Origin: Anaerolineaceae bacterium UBA3924
GTDB taxonomy: Bacteria > Chloroflexota > Anaerolineae > Anaerolineales > Anaerolineaceae
Assembly (NCBI GenBank): GCA_002385985.1
Contig: DGEO01000041.1
Location: 3,268-15,663 of the forward strand
Reading direction: 5' to 3'
Length of the DNA: 12,396 nt
Shown here: in pieces, positions 1 to 8,725 of the stretch
Position numbering within the stretch: position 1 is the first letter of the stretch
Layout: each line of letters begins with the position of its first letter
Made by a program: the position numbers and the translations under genes
The notes under the pieces: model-generated
Databases searched by the model: none
What the model was told of the DNA's origin: nothing
The model's input: only the letters and a program-made list of their open reading frames with translations

Positions 1-659
1 GCGTACCCGAGATGCGAGCCTTCGGTGATCTCAATTTCCGGCAGGCTGGCATAAGGAGGCTGGCCCTGCCCCTCGACCGGCGCCTGCTGAATGTACACCG
101 GCAGCAGATCCAGATCCGTCTGCTCCGCCATCCCGGCCAGGTCGATCCGGTTCCAGGCGTTGATCCGGGTCTCACCCTCCGCCGGCCGGTCCGCGGGCGG
201 CCCGCCGATGCTCTGCCGGGCTGGCTCTCTGCGCAGCATGCCGGTCAGGGTCACCGTGCCTTCCGGCGCCGGTACGTCCAGCCCCTGCTCTTGCGGCACC
301 CAGCCTCGGTTGACCCAGACCGCCCGGCCGGTTCCGTCGATCAGCAGCGGGGTGAACAGGTGATAGCCCAGCCTGCCCTCCCAGATCTGATTGCGCAGCA
401 ACACTGACTGATCGGCATCAAAGCGGCCGCTGACCACCACGGTGCGGTATTCATAATCGGGCAGGTCCTCGACGGCCGGCACGTCTTCATTCATGTCCAG
501 CGGCGGCGCGTTCAGCGCCACCTCCAGGCGGCTGTTGAGCGCACGGCGCTGCTCCAGCCGGTCCAGCTGCCACAGCCCCAGCCGCAACATCAGCGCCACC
601 GCGGCGACCACCAGCAGTGTGGTCACGATCCAGCGCGGGCGAAGCAGCTCGCTGGTCAT
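1..659 (-). CDS. SURF1 family cytochrome oxidase assembly protein (3' end cut by window edge)
   Basis: This is a SURF1/Shy1-family membrane protein, which helps insert heme a into subunit I of cytochrome oxidase. The 219 complete codons start with a transmembrane helix (about residues 11-29) followed by the family motif GLWQLDRL (28-35). Further family signatures are RLGYHLFTPLL (96-106), VNRGWVP (116-122) and HLGY at 216-219, where the window ends. SURF1 proteins normally continue from that last motif into a second transmembrane helix, so roughly 25-35 residues are missing because of the window boundary, not a mutation. The ATG shares one base with the TGA of the preceding gene (TGATG), and GGAGG lies a few bases upstream. 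This implies translational coupling as a late gene of the oxidase operon. Family assignment is secure. Confidence 0.9.
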   Translation of the reverse strand, partial: MTSELLRPRWIVTTLLVVAAVALMLRLGLWQLDRLEQRRALNSRLEVALNAPPLDMNEDVPAVEDLPDYEYRTVVVSGRFDADQSVLLRNQIWEGRLGYHLFTPLLIDGTGRAVWVNRGWVPQEQGLDVPAPEGTVTLTGMLRREPARQSIGGPPADRPAEGETRINAWNRIDLAGMAEQTDLDLLPVYIQQAPVEGQGQPPYASLPEIEITEGSHLGY

Positions 660-1156
660 CACCCCTCCATCCCTTTGACCGGCTTCAGGATGATTGAGAA
701 CAGCCAGCCCAGCACGCCGGAGGGCAGACCGAAGGACAGCACCCCGAACAGGCGGTCCTGCGTGTTGACCCTTGGCTCCACCTTCAACCCCAGCCGGTTG
801 TCCGCCTGGAAGGAACAGGCCACGGTGTACTCCATGGGCCGGTCCATGGTCATGCGGCCTTCAGCTCCCGGCGGCACCCAGATCGGCCCCAGCTGGTGAC
901 CGATGGTGTCGTGGTTCTTGACCACCAGCACATCCCCCTCGACGAAGGTCAAATTGCCGGGCAGCGAGGTCACCACCTGGCCGGCTTCCAGCCGCTCCGC
1001 GGTGCCCGCAGGAATCTCGAGCACATACTCGCGGGGTTCCTGGTCCGGGCCGCTGGTCAGCAGGTAGGCGGTTTCATTGACCACGAGGCCCGCCCCGAAG
1101 GCAATAACCAGGCACAAAAGCAGGCGCAGTCCCAGCGATCGTGCGGTGGTGCTCAT
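659..1156 (-). CDS. Membrane-anchored cupredoxin-like protein of the oxidase operon
   Basis: This 165-residue protein has a hydrophobic N-terminal helix (about 8-26), an extracytoplasmic beta-rich domain (about 40-130) and a second hydrophobic segment (about 137-157). The middle resembles a cupredoxin: NHDTIGHQLGP (81-91) looks like the strand carrying the first copper-binding His, and YTVACSFQ (110-117) like the strand carrying the copper Cys (C114). The usual His and Met after that Cys are absent (CSFQADNRLGLKV), so a complete type 1 copper site is not visible. It lies between SCO and SURF1, suggesting a role in copper handling or oxidase assembly, which is inference. ATG at 1156 is preferred because GAGG lies 6 bases upstream; a GTG one codon earlier directly follows the SCO stop. 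I do not recognise a named family. Confidence 0.75.
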   Translation of the reverse strand: MSTTARSLGLRLLLCLVIAFGAGLVVNETAYLLTSGPDQEPREYVLEIPAGTAERLEAGQVVTSLPGNLTFVEGDVLVVKNHDTIGHQLGPIWVPPGAEGRMTMDRPMEYTVACSFQADNRLGLKVEPRVNTQDRLFGVLSFGLPSGVLGWLFSIILKPVKGMEG

Positions 1157-1159
1157 CAC

Positions 1160-1762
1160 TTACCTCGCATTCTTCAGCACCTGGCGAATGTCCGCCGCGA
1201 TTGCCTCCGGAGGCGTGCCGTAGGCATAGGTCAGGCGCAGGTTGCTGTCGGGGTCGATCAGGTAGACCACGGCTGTGTGATCCATCAGGTAGCCGGCCGC
1301 GCTGCCGGTTTCGCGTTTGGCCCGGTAGACGCCGTATCCCTTGTAGACCGGCGCCAGCTCTTCCTCCGTGCCGGAAAGACCGATGAACTTCTCATCAAAC
1401 CCGGCCACATACTGGCTCATGCGCTCCGGCGTGTCCCGTTCGGGGTCGACGGTGATAAAGACAACCTCCACCTGATCGGCCAGCCGGCCCAGCTCAGATT
1501 TCACGCGCTTCATCTCCGCAAGGGTCAGCGGGCACACGTCCGGGCAGGCGGTGTAGCCGAAAAAGAGCAGCGCCACCGAGCCTTTCTGCTCGCTCAGGGT
1601 GAACGTCTCGCCCGTCCCCTGGCGCAGCGAAAAGTCAGGCGCCGGCATGGGCGGCTCGATCAGCGAGCCTTTGTACTGGTACGGCCGGCTCATCGCCAGG
1701 GTGATCCCGACCACGGCGGCAGCGACAATCCCCAGAACGAGCCACAGGCTGAACCGCTTCAT
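1160..1762 (-). CDS. SCO1/SenC family copper chaperone for cytochrome c oxidase
   Basis: SCO proteins are membrane-tethered thioredoxin-fold proteins that deliver copper to, or reduce, the CuA site of oxidase subunit II. The 200-residue product has one N-terminal anchor helix (about 5-24), then the domain entry APDFSLRQGTGE (41-52). The copper motif is CPDVC, with C73 and C77, and the third ligand is H162 in DHTAVVYLID (161-170). All three ligands are present, and the length is typical. The start is supported by AGGAGG a few bases before ATG; that ribosome site lies right after the coxC stop at 1772-1774. A SCO protein next to coxB, coxA and coxC strongly supports a role in CuA maturation. 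Confidence 0.95.
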   Translation of the reverse strand: MKRFSLWLVLGIVAAAVVGITLAMSRPYQYKGSLIEPPMPAPDFSLRQGTGETFTLSEQKGSVALLFFGYTACPDVCPLTLAEMKRVKSELGRLADQVEVVFITVDPERDTPERMSQYVAGFDEKFIGLSGTEEELAPVYKGYGVYRAKRETGSAAGYLMDHTAVVYLIDPDSNLRLTYAYGTPPEAIAADIRQVLKNAR

Positions 1763-1771
1763 CCATCCTCC

Positions 1772-2370
<599 letters not shown>

Positions 2371-2374
<4 letters not shown>

Positions 2375-2595
2375 GAGCCGGTCTCCTCTTCTTCACCCAA
2401 AAACAGCTTGCCAATATGCATAAAGAACCACAGCACGGTCCCGGCCTTCCCCAACGCGATGATCCACAGCAGCAGCACCGGCCACTCCATGGTCGCCGCA
2501 AAATACTCGATCGCAGTGAGCACGGCCAGTACCACCAGCACCATCACACCGCGCTGCAGGCCACCGGCCTTATGATCTCTACCGTTGGGATGCAT
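2371..2595 (-). CDS. Cytochrome c oxidase subunit IV (small prokaryotic type)
   Basis: This is a 74-residue membrane protein with two predicted helices (about 17-36 and 40-60) and an acidic C-terminus (GEEEETGS). WFFMHIGKL (56-64) matches the helix-end motif of prokaryotic oxidase subunit IV proteins (CtaF/CyoD-like). These small subunits support assembly and stability and carry no cofactors. It lies between coxA and coxC, the usual place for this subunit. AAAGGAG seven bases before the ATG is a strong ribosome binding site, and the gene begins 14 bp after the coxA stop. The family is divergent, so the call rests on size, topology, the motif and context. Confidence 0.85.
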
Positions 2596-2609
2596 GCCTG
2601 CGCTCCTTT

Positions 2610-4463
<1,854 letters not shown>

Positions 4464-4484
4464 AACAACTCCTTCAGGTACTGG

Positions 4485-5891
4485 CTACTCAAGCGACTCG
4501 ATAAACTCGATGATGTCTTCGATTTGCTCCTCAGTCAGGCGAGTCTCATAATCCTGCGGCATCACTCCCGGGCGGAACCCCTCGGCCACATGCACATCCG
4601 GATCGACAATCGCGGTGAAGAGATAATCGTCATCCACTTCGACGGTTTCTCCGCTCACCAGCTCCCGCTCGCTGTCGTACAGCCCCAGCCAGGTCGGGCC
4701 GATGCTGTCCGAGCCGTCGATGGAGTGACAGGAGAAGCACCCGGCATCTTGCGCCCATTTCTGGCCGCGGGCAGCCGGGTCCAGGTCAATCGCCTGAGTC
4801 TGTTCATTCACCCAGGTGTTGAACTCATCCTGAGAGACCACATACACCGGGCTGACCATGTAGGCATGCCGCACGCCGCACATTTCCGCGCACAGCAGCT
4901 GGAACTGCCCTTCCTCTGTCGGTGTGACCCTCAACTCGCGCACGAAGTTCTCGCCAGGCAGCAAATCCTGCTTGACGCGCCACTCCGGCACCCAGAAGGA
5001 ATGGATCACGTCCGCGGAGCGCAGGCGGAAGAGCACCGGCCGGTCCACCGGCAGCCACAGCTCGTTGGTGGTGATGTCCCAGTCCGGATAGGTAAAGGAC
5101 CAGTACCACTGCCCGCCAAGCACGTCCACTTCCAGCGCGTCCGGCGCCTGCGCGTTCGTCCGGTCCAGCGTGGCCGATCCCAGATAGGAAAAATACAATA
5201 CCACCACCAGCGGGATCAGGGTCCAGAAGATCTCCAGCCGGGTGGAGCCTTTGATGTTCCTGCCCGGCGTGTTGTCCCCCTTTCGCTGGCGGAACACGAT
5301 CATGCTGTAAACCATGAGGACCGTAATAAGCGCAAACAGGACAGCGATGGCAAGGAAATGGGCAGTGAATAACTGGTCGATCGGCCCCGCCTCAACACTC
5401 GCTGGCGCTGGCAGGATGCCGATTGTGTTCAGCAAGAGGTAGACAATCGTTGCCACCAGCACGATCAAAATCCCGGCGATGACAAAATGGCGCATGGTCG
5501 AACTCCTTTGCTCTTTTGACACGTCAGGCTCCTCGGGCGATACCCAGGGAACACTCAACCAATCCTCCGCCTGGGCAGGGGTCAGCGTACGCCGGTCGTA
5601 CACCACTACCGCCCCGCTGGCCTGCAGCGAGACCAGCATCACCTGCATGGGCTGGTCGCCCGAGACAAACGACCGCAGAAACTCGCCCCGATCGATGGTC
5701 GTATCGTCGTAATCCACGATGACCAGGTCCGGCTGCCAGCTTTCCATCATTTCCAGCGTTTCAGCCATCTGCCTGGACAGCCTGATCTCAGGAGGGTCCT
5801 TTTTCCAGCGCTGGGCGATCAGGCCCATCAACCCTTTCCCGAACAGGGAATTGCCTGAAGCAATCAGAATTTTCCTTGGATTCGGATTCAT
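4485..5891 (-). CDS. coxB: Receiver-like domain in frame with caa3-type cytochrome c oxidase subunit II (CuA + cytochrome c)
   Basis: The frame encodes 468 residues. From M133 it is a normal caa3 subunit II: a signal-like helix (137-159), two helices (176-200, 221-240), QWYWSF (261-266), then the CuA site H297, C334, E336, C338, H342 and M345 in CAEMCGVRHAYM. A C-terminal class I cytochrome c follows, with CFSCH (C385, C388, H389) and likely axial M444. It accepts electrons from cytochrome c and passes them to heme a. Residues 1-112 resemble a NarL-type receiver: SLFGKGLMGLI (15-25) parallels ALFRRGLIGLL of the regulator encoded at 6089-6742, D60 sits at the phospho-acceptor position and S88 at the conserved Thr/Ser, but the acidic pair is S12-G13. 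GAGG five bases before the outer ATG and a stronger site before M133 allow either a fusion or a separate subunit II (4485-5495). Confidence 0.93.
   Translation of the reverse strand: MNPNPRKILIASGNSLFGKGLMGLIAQRWKKDPPEIRLSRQMAETLEMMESWQPDLVIVDYDDTTIDRGEFLRSFVSGDQPMQVMLVSLQASGAVVVYDRRTLTPAQAEDWLSVPWVSPEEPDVSKEQRSSTMRHFVIAGILIVLVATIVYLLLNTIGILPAPASVEAGPIDQLFTAHFLAIAVLFALITVLMVYSMIVFRQRKGDNTPGRNIKGSTRLEIFWTLIPLVVVLYFSYLGSATLDRTNAQAPDALEVDVLGGQWYWSFTYPDWDITTNELWLPVDRPVLFRLRSADVIHSFWVPEWRVKQDLLPGENFVRELRVTPTEEGQFQLLCAEMCGVRHAYMVSPVYVVSQDEFNTWVNEQTQAIDLDPAARGQKWAQDAGCFSCHSIDGSDSIGPTWLGLYDSERELVSGETVEVDDDYLFTAIVDPDVHVAEGFRPGVMPQDYETRLTEEQIEDIIEFIESLE
5493..5510 (-). promoter_or_regulatory. Strong internal ribosome binding site and in-frame ATG of ordinary subunit II
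   Basis: On the minus strand CAAAGGAG (5503-5510) is followed by seven bases and an ATG at 5495-5493. This is a near-ideal Shine-Dalgarno and spacing, stronger than the GAGG before the outer ATG at 5891. Translation from here gives a 336-residue subunit II beginning MRHFVIAG, with its N-terminal signal-like helix immediately after the start. It suggests that subunit II is made, at least partly, independently of the receiver-like region. Confidence 0.7.
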
Positions 5892-5895
5892 GAAT

Positions 5896-5900
5896 ACCTC
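5896..5900 (-). promoter_or_regulatory. Ribosome binding site of the outer (receiver-containing) coxB start
   Basis: GAGGT lies at 5900-5896 on the minus strand. Counting from GAGG, five bases separate it from the ATG at 5891. It is a moderate Shine-Dalgarno and supports the receiver-like region being translated. Confidence 0.5.
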
Positions 5901-5940
5901 TACTCGGTCTGGTTGACCTGCCGGCCTGACAACTTACAGG

Positions 5941-5953
5941 CTAAATATAACCA
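5941..5953 (-). promoter_or_regulatory. Possible -10 region of the cox operon promoter
   Basis: On the minus strand an AT-rich stretch reads TGGTTATATTTAG, offering TATATT (5949-5944) or an extended TGn-TTATAT (5953-5945) as a -10 element. I find no convincing -35 hexamer at normal spacing, which would fit a promoter that needs an activator. A start near 5937 would leave a leader of about 46 bases before the coxB ATG at 5891. This is sequence inspection only. Confidence 0.3.
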
Positions 5954-5967
5954 ATTCAGTCACAATT

Positions 5968-6000
5968 AATCCTCCTCACCTGCGCCAAATGCGGAGGATT
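5968..6000. repeat. Inverted repeat upstream of the cox operon (AATCCTCC-N17-GGAGGATT)
   Basis: Perfect 8-bp arms lie at 5968-5975 and 5993-6000, separated by 17 bases. It has no T-run on either side, so it does not look like a terminator. It lies just upstream of the putative -10 region of the cox operon, centred about 47 bp before the inferred start site, a position typical of an activator operator. A transcript hairpin is the alternative if transcription starts further upstream. Confidence 0.5.
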
Positions 6001-6040
6001 TCAGGTCCGCAAAATGGGTGATTTCCCCTTCACCCGGAAT

Positions 6041-6066
6041 CAAAAGACCCCGCCAAGGGCGGGGTC
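6041..6066 (-). terminator. Rho-independent terminator after the response regulator
   Basis: A perfect 9-bp GC-rich stem (GACCCCGCC at 6046-6054, GGCGGGGTC at 6058-6066) has a 3-base loop and is followed on the minus strand by TTTTG. It lies 22 bases after the stop of the response-regulator gene. It separates the two-component operon from the cox operon downstream, implying that cox has its own promoter between about 5892 and 6040. The T-run is short, so some read-through is possible. Confidence 0.75.
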
Positions 6067-6088
6067 AAGAATGTCCATCGGCAGCCGT

Positions 6089-6742
6089 TCAATGTTCGTT
6101 CTGGATCAGGCCCAGCTGCATGCCTTTACGCACCGCCTCGGTGCGGTTGGAGGCCTCCAGCTTCTCCAGGATGTGGCGGACGTGTGTTTTCACCGTGTTC
6201 TCTGAGATAAACAGCCGGGAGGAGATTTCGCTGGTGGTAAGGCCGTTCGCCAGGCAGTGGAGCACCTCGACCTCGCGATCGCTGAGCAGCTGAGCAGCCG
6301 GAAGCGTTGAACGGGCCGCCAGGGCTTTCAACACCGGGCCGGTGACCTCCGGCGAGAGCGCGCCCTGCCCCTCGGCGATGCCCAGCAGAGCTTTGCGCAG
6401 CTCCTCAGGCTCCGCATTTTTAAGCAGGTAACCGTCCACCCCGGCGCGGATTCCGCTGAGCAGGTCCTCCTCATGCTGCGAGATGGTCAGCATCAGGATC
6501 TTCACCGGCAGCCTGCGCTTGCGCACCGCTTCCGCCGTGGCGATGCCGTCCATCCGGGGCATGTTCACGTCCAGCAGCACAATGTCCGGCTTTAGCTGCT
6601 CGATCATCGGCAGGGCTTCCAGCCCGTCGCTGGCCTGGCCTACCACACGAAACTCGGGCATCTCTTCGAGCAGGCCGATCAGCCCTCGGCGAAACAGCGC
6701 GTGATCGTCGACCACCAGCAAGCGCAGCGGTTGAACACTCAT
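6089..6742 (-). CDS. NarL/FixJ-type response regulator with LuxR DNA-binding domain
   Basis: This 217-residue transcription factor has an N-terminal receiver (about 5-122) and a C-terminal LuxR-type helix-turn-helix (about 150-212). The receiver is fully equipped: acidic pair D12-D13, phospho-acceptor D58 in DIVLLDVNMP, T86 and K108. The DNA-binding domain reads LSDREVEVLHCLANGLTTSE (153-172), then the recognition region ENTVKTHVRHIL (181-192), typical of the NarL family. It starts with ATG inside the kinase stop (ATGA at 6742-6739), so the pair is translationally coupled and almost certainly cognate. A terminator follows the gene. The cox operon lies directly downstream, and the two palindromes at 8550-8592 precede the kinase, so both are candidate targets; that is inference. 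Confidence 0.95.
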   Translation of the reverse strand: MSVQPLRLLVVDDHALFRRGLIGLLEEMPEFRVVGQASDGLEALPMIEQLKPDIVLLDVNMPRMDGIATAEAVRKRRLPVKILMLTISQHEEDLLSGIRAGVDGYLLKNAEPEELRKALLGIAEGQGALSPEVTGPVLKALAARSTLPAAQLLSDREVEVLHCLANGLTTSEISSRLFISENTVKTHVRHILEKLEASNRTEAVRKGMQLGLIQNEH

Positions 6743-8529
6743 GAAGCAACCTCCTTGAGCTGCACGGGCAGGCGCAGCCGCACCAGCGTTCCCTTGCCCG
6801 GTTTGCTTTCGACCTGAATATCGGCCCCGATCAGTTCCGCCCGCTCCTGCATACCGCGCAGGCCGTGGCGAGACGGCAGCGGAACCTCGTAGACCGAAAA
6901 GCCCTGCCCGTCATCCTCAATTTCCAGCAGCAGTTCGTCCCTGCGGCGCAGACAGGCCACCCGTACCCGGCTGGCTTTGGCGTGCTTGCGCACATTGTTC
7001 AGCGCTTCCTGCACCACCCGCATGAGCTGAACCTGTATTTCCGGGCTGATCTCGCTGGTTTCCCATTCAAAATCCCGCTCGACCACCAGCCCGCTGACCG
7101 ATTCAAAATCCGTGCACAGCTGCTCCAGCCAGGAGGACTCCTTCTGGTCCGGCTCCAGCCGAAGCTGCTCGATGGCCTGGCGGGCCTCGATGTACGCCTC
7201 GGACAGGGTGATGTAGCTCTCTTCCAGGCTCTTGCGCAGCTTTTCATAATCCCGCCGGTCCAGCTGAGACTGCATCTGCCGGGCGTTCAGCTTCAAGAAC
7301 GCCAGTGTCTGCGCCAGGCTGTCGTGGATCTCTCGCGCCAGGCGGCTGCGCTCCTGCAGGGTGATGCGCAGCTCCAGCGTCTGGCGGGAGCGCTCGGCCT
7401 CCACCAGGAACGCCGCCTGTGTGGCGACCGTGTACAGCAAGGCCATCTGCCGGGGGCCGAGCGGACCCGGCAGCCGGGTTCCGCCGAGCATAGCGCCCAG
7501 CACCTGTCCTTCGGGCAGCCGCAGCGGCACGGCCACCAGCGTGGCCATTTTTCGCGAGGAGGTGATTTGCTCCGCCGCCACGGGGTCCTGATACAACCGC
7601 TGGCAGATCTCCTCCGGCTCCGAGGAGTCACTCCACACCGGCCCGCCGCTCCTGAGCTTCAGCCCCGGATGGCGGTCCCCTTCCGGCAGGACTTCCAGAT
7701 ACACCCCGTCCAGCCCCATGGCCTCACGCACGCCGGTGATCATTCTCTCAAGCAGCGTCGAAAGCTCGGAGTCCGGCGAGCGCAGCAGGTTGATGTTGCG
7801 CAGAGTGGCCACTTCCTGGTTGCGCAGCCGCAGGATTTCGACCGCCAGCGCCATTTCTTGCAGCAGGCTCTCGATGTTCTCGCGCTGCTCAGGCTGAAAG
7901 ACACGGCCTGTCTGCACATACAGGTTCAGCATACCAATCATACGCTCGCCCCGCCAGGCGGGGAAGCAGTGAATATCGTATGGGTTCGCCAGCGGGTTGG
8001 AGCGCAGCGGGCACGGGCCGGAATGAATGGAGGCCCGCGCCTCACACTGCCGGCACTGCTGGCTGGCAGAGGTGGCCGCCAGGTGCTCCGCCCAGCCGCG
8101 CAGCACGGGCGCGGGCAGGTTCCCGTAGGTGTGCACCGGCAGCGGCTGCCCCCACTCGTCGATGGGGACAAAGGAGGCCGCGAACGCCCCGGTCATCCCG
8201 GCGAACACCGGCAGCGACTGCTCGATCAGCTCGTTCTCGTGGCGGGCGTTCACCAGCAGGTGGTTCAGCTGCATCGTCCCGCGCAGCTGCTTTTCCAGCC
8301 AGTCCCGGCGCCGATCCAGGTGAATTCGTTCCTCCCGGATCCGCACCAGGTAGACCGCCGCCGCAGCGGCCAGCACCGGCAGAGCGATGATGAAAAGGGT
8401 CAGCAGCGGGCTGTCAGACCGAGAGCGGCCCAGTTCGCGCAGCCCGGCAGCCAGAGCGGCAGCTGCCAGAAACACCAGCAGCGGAACCAGCCACTGCACG
8501 GGAATCCTGAGTTGGATTTTCTTGAGCAT
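6739..8529 (-). CDS. NarX-like membrane sensor histidine kinase with central cysteine cluster
   Basis: This 596-residue kinase has two N-terminal helices (about 11-30 and 40-62) with almost no extracytoplasmic loop, so it probably senses a cytoplasmic or membrane signal. Next come a GAF-like region (about 95-235) containing C159, C162, C173 and C188, a second GAF-like region (about 255-378), a HisKA_3 domain with phospho-acceptor H402 in LAREIHDSLAQTL, and an HATPase_c domain with EALNNVRKHAKA (508-519), DDGQGF (539-544) and HGLRGMQERA (555-564). The architecture resembles NarX/NarQ and other HisKA_3 kinases; the CxxC plus two further Cys could bind a metal, a cluster or respond by disulfide formation. 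The start has only weak AAGG next to it, and a promoter-like TACAAT lies so close that a leaderless mRNA is possible. It overlaps its regulator by 4 bp. Confidence 0.93.
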   Translation of the reverse strand: MLKKIQLRIPVQWLVPLLVFLAAAALAAGLRELGRSRSDSPLLTLFIIALPVLAAAAAVYLVRIREERIHLDRRRDWLEKQLRGTMQLNHLLVNARHENELIEQSLPVFAGMTGAFAASFVPIDEWGQPLPVHTYGNLPAPVLRGWAEHLAATSASQQCRQCEARASIHSGPCPLRSNPLANPYDIHCFPAWRGERMIGMLNLYVQTGRVFQPEQRENIESLLQEMALAVEILRLRNQEVATLRNINLLRSPDSELSTLLERMITGVREAMGLDGVYLEVLPEGDRHPGLKLRSGGPVWSDSSEPEEICQRLYQDPVAAEQITSSRKMATLVAVPLRLPEGQVLGAMLGGTRLPGPLGPRQMALLYTVATQAAFLVEAERSRQTLELRITLQERSRLAREIHDSLAQTLAFLKLNARQMQSQLDRRDYEKLRKSLEESYITLSEAYIEARQAIEQLRLEPDQKESSWLEQLCTDFESVSGLVVERDFEWETSEISPEIQVQLMRVVQEALNNVRKHAKASRVRVACLRRRDELLLEIEDDGQGFSVYEVPLPSRHGLRGMQERAELIGADIQVESKPGKGTLVRLRLPVQLKEVAS

Positions 8530-8535
8530 GCCTTA

Positions 8536-8564
8536 ATTGTACTCAAAGGTCCACTCTGGTGGAA
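8536..8564 (-). promoter_or_regulatory. Possible kinase promoter overlapping a palindrome
   Basis: On the minus strand TTCCAC (8564-8559) and TACAAT (8541-8536) are separated by exactly 17 bases. TACAAT matches the -10 consensus at five of six positions; the -35 is poor. The predicted transcript would start at or next to the kinase ATG (8529), giving a leaderless or nearly leaderless mRNA, consistent with the weak ribosome binding site. The palindrome at 8550-8563 lies in the -35/spacer region. Confidence 0.3.
8550..8563. promoter_or_regulatory. Palindrome TCCAC-N4-GTGGA, copy 1
   Basis: TCCACTCTGGTGGA has perfect 5-bp arms around a 4-base centre. It lies 20 bp upstream of the kinase start and has the same arms and spacing as copy 2. 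The matching pair points to a dimeric DNA-binding protein; candidates are the response regulator and the Rrf2 protein encoded on either side. Confidence 0.6.
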
Positions 8565-8578
8565 CAGCGGCCCTCCAA

Positions 8579-8592
8579 TCCACCCGGGTGGA
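8579..8592. promoter_or_regulatory. Palindrome TCCACCCGGGTGGA, copy 2
   Basis: This is a perfect 14-bp palindrome with the same TCCAC/GTGGA arms as copy 1. The two centres are 29 bp apart, close to three helical turns, so both sites could face the same side of the DNA. It sits in the divergent region between the kinase and the Rrf2 gene. Confidence 0.65.
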
Positions 8593-8633
8593 GACGACTC
8601 CGATTGTGTATTCATTTAGTCGATATTAAGATG

Positions 8634-8663
8634 ATTGTCACCTATTCGGGCGTTATTTGTCAC
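8634..8663. repeat. Direct repeat of TTGTCAC, 22-bp period
   Basis: ATTGTCAC (8634-8641) and TTTGTCAC (8656-8663) share seven bases and are spaced two helical turns apart, in the AT-rich stretch ahead of the Rrf2 gene. They could be a second regulator's sites, or -35-like elements (TTGTCA), but I see no matching -10 at the right distance for either. The rest of 8593-8725 shows no gene. Confidence 0.3.
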
Positions 8664-8714
8664 TTTACCGAATTCTTATTGTGTTTTATCCTTGATCGTA
8701 ACAATACTCCCCTT

Positions 8715-8718
8715 GAGG
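8715..8718 (+). promoter_or_regulatory. Ribosome binding site of the Rrf2-family gene
   Basis: GAGG at 8715-8718 stands seven bases before the ATG at 8726, supporting this start, which also matches the usual N-terminus of Rrf2 proteins (short lead, then the helix containing DYGLQ). Confidence 0.65.
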
Positions 8719-8725
8719 TGCAACA

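Noticed and set aside
1..659. SURF1 as a truncated or broken gene
   Set aside because: The frame is open to the window edge and ends in the expected HLGY motif, so the loss is due to the window boundary.
6865..8619. A 584-codon open frame on the plus strand
   Set aside because: It is antisense to the histidine kinase, which shows complete H, N and G boxes. It is a shadow of GC-rich third positions.
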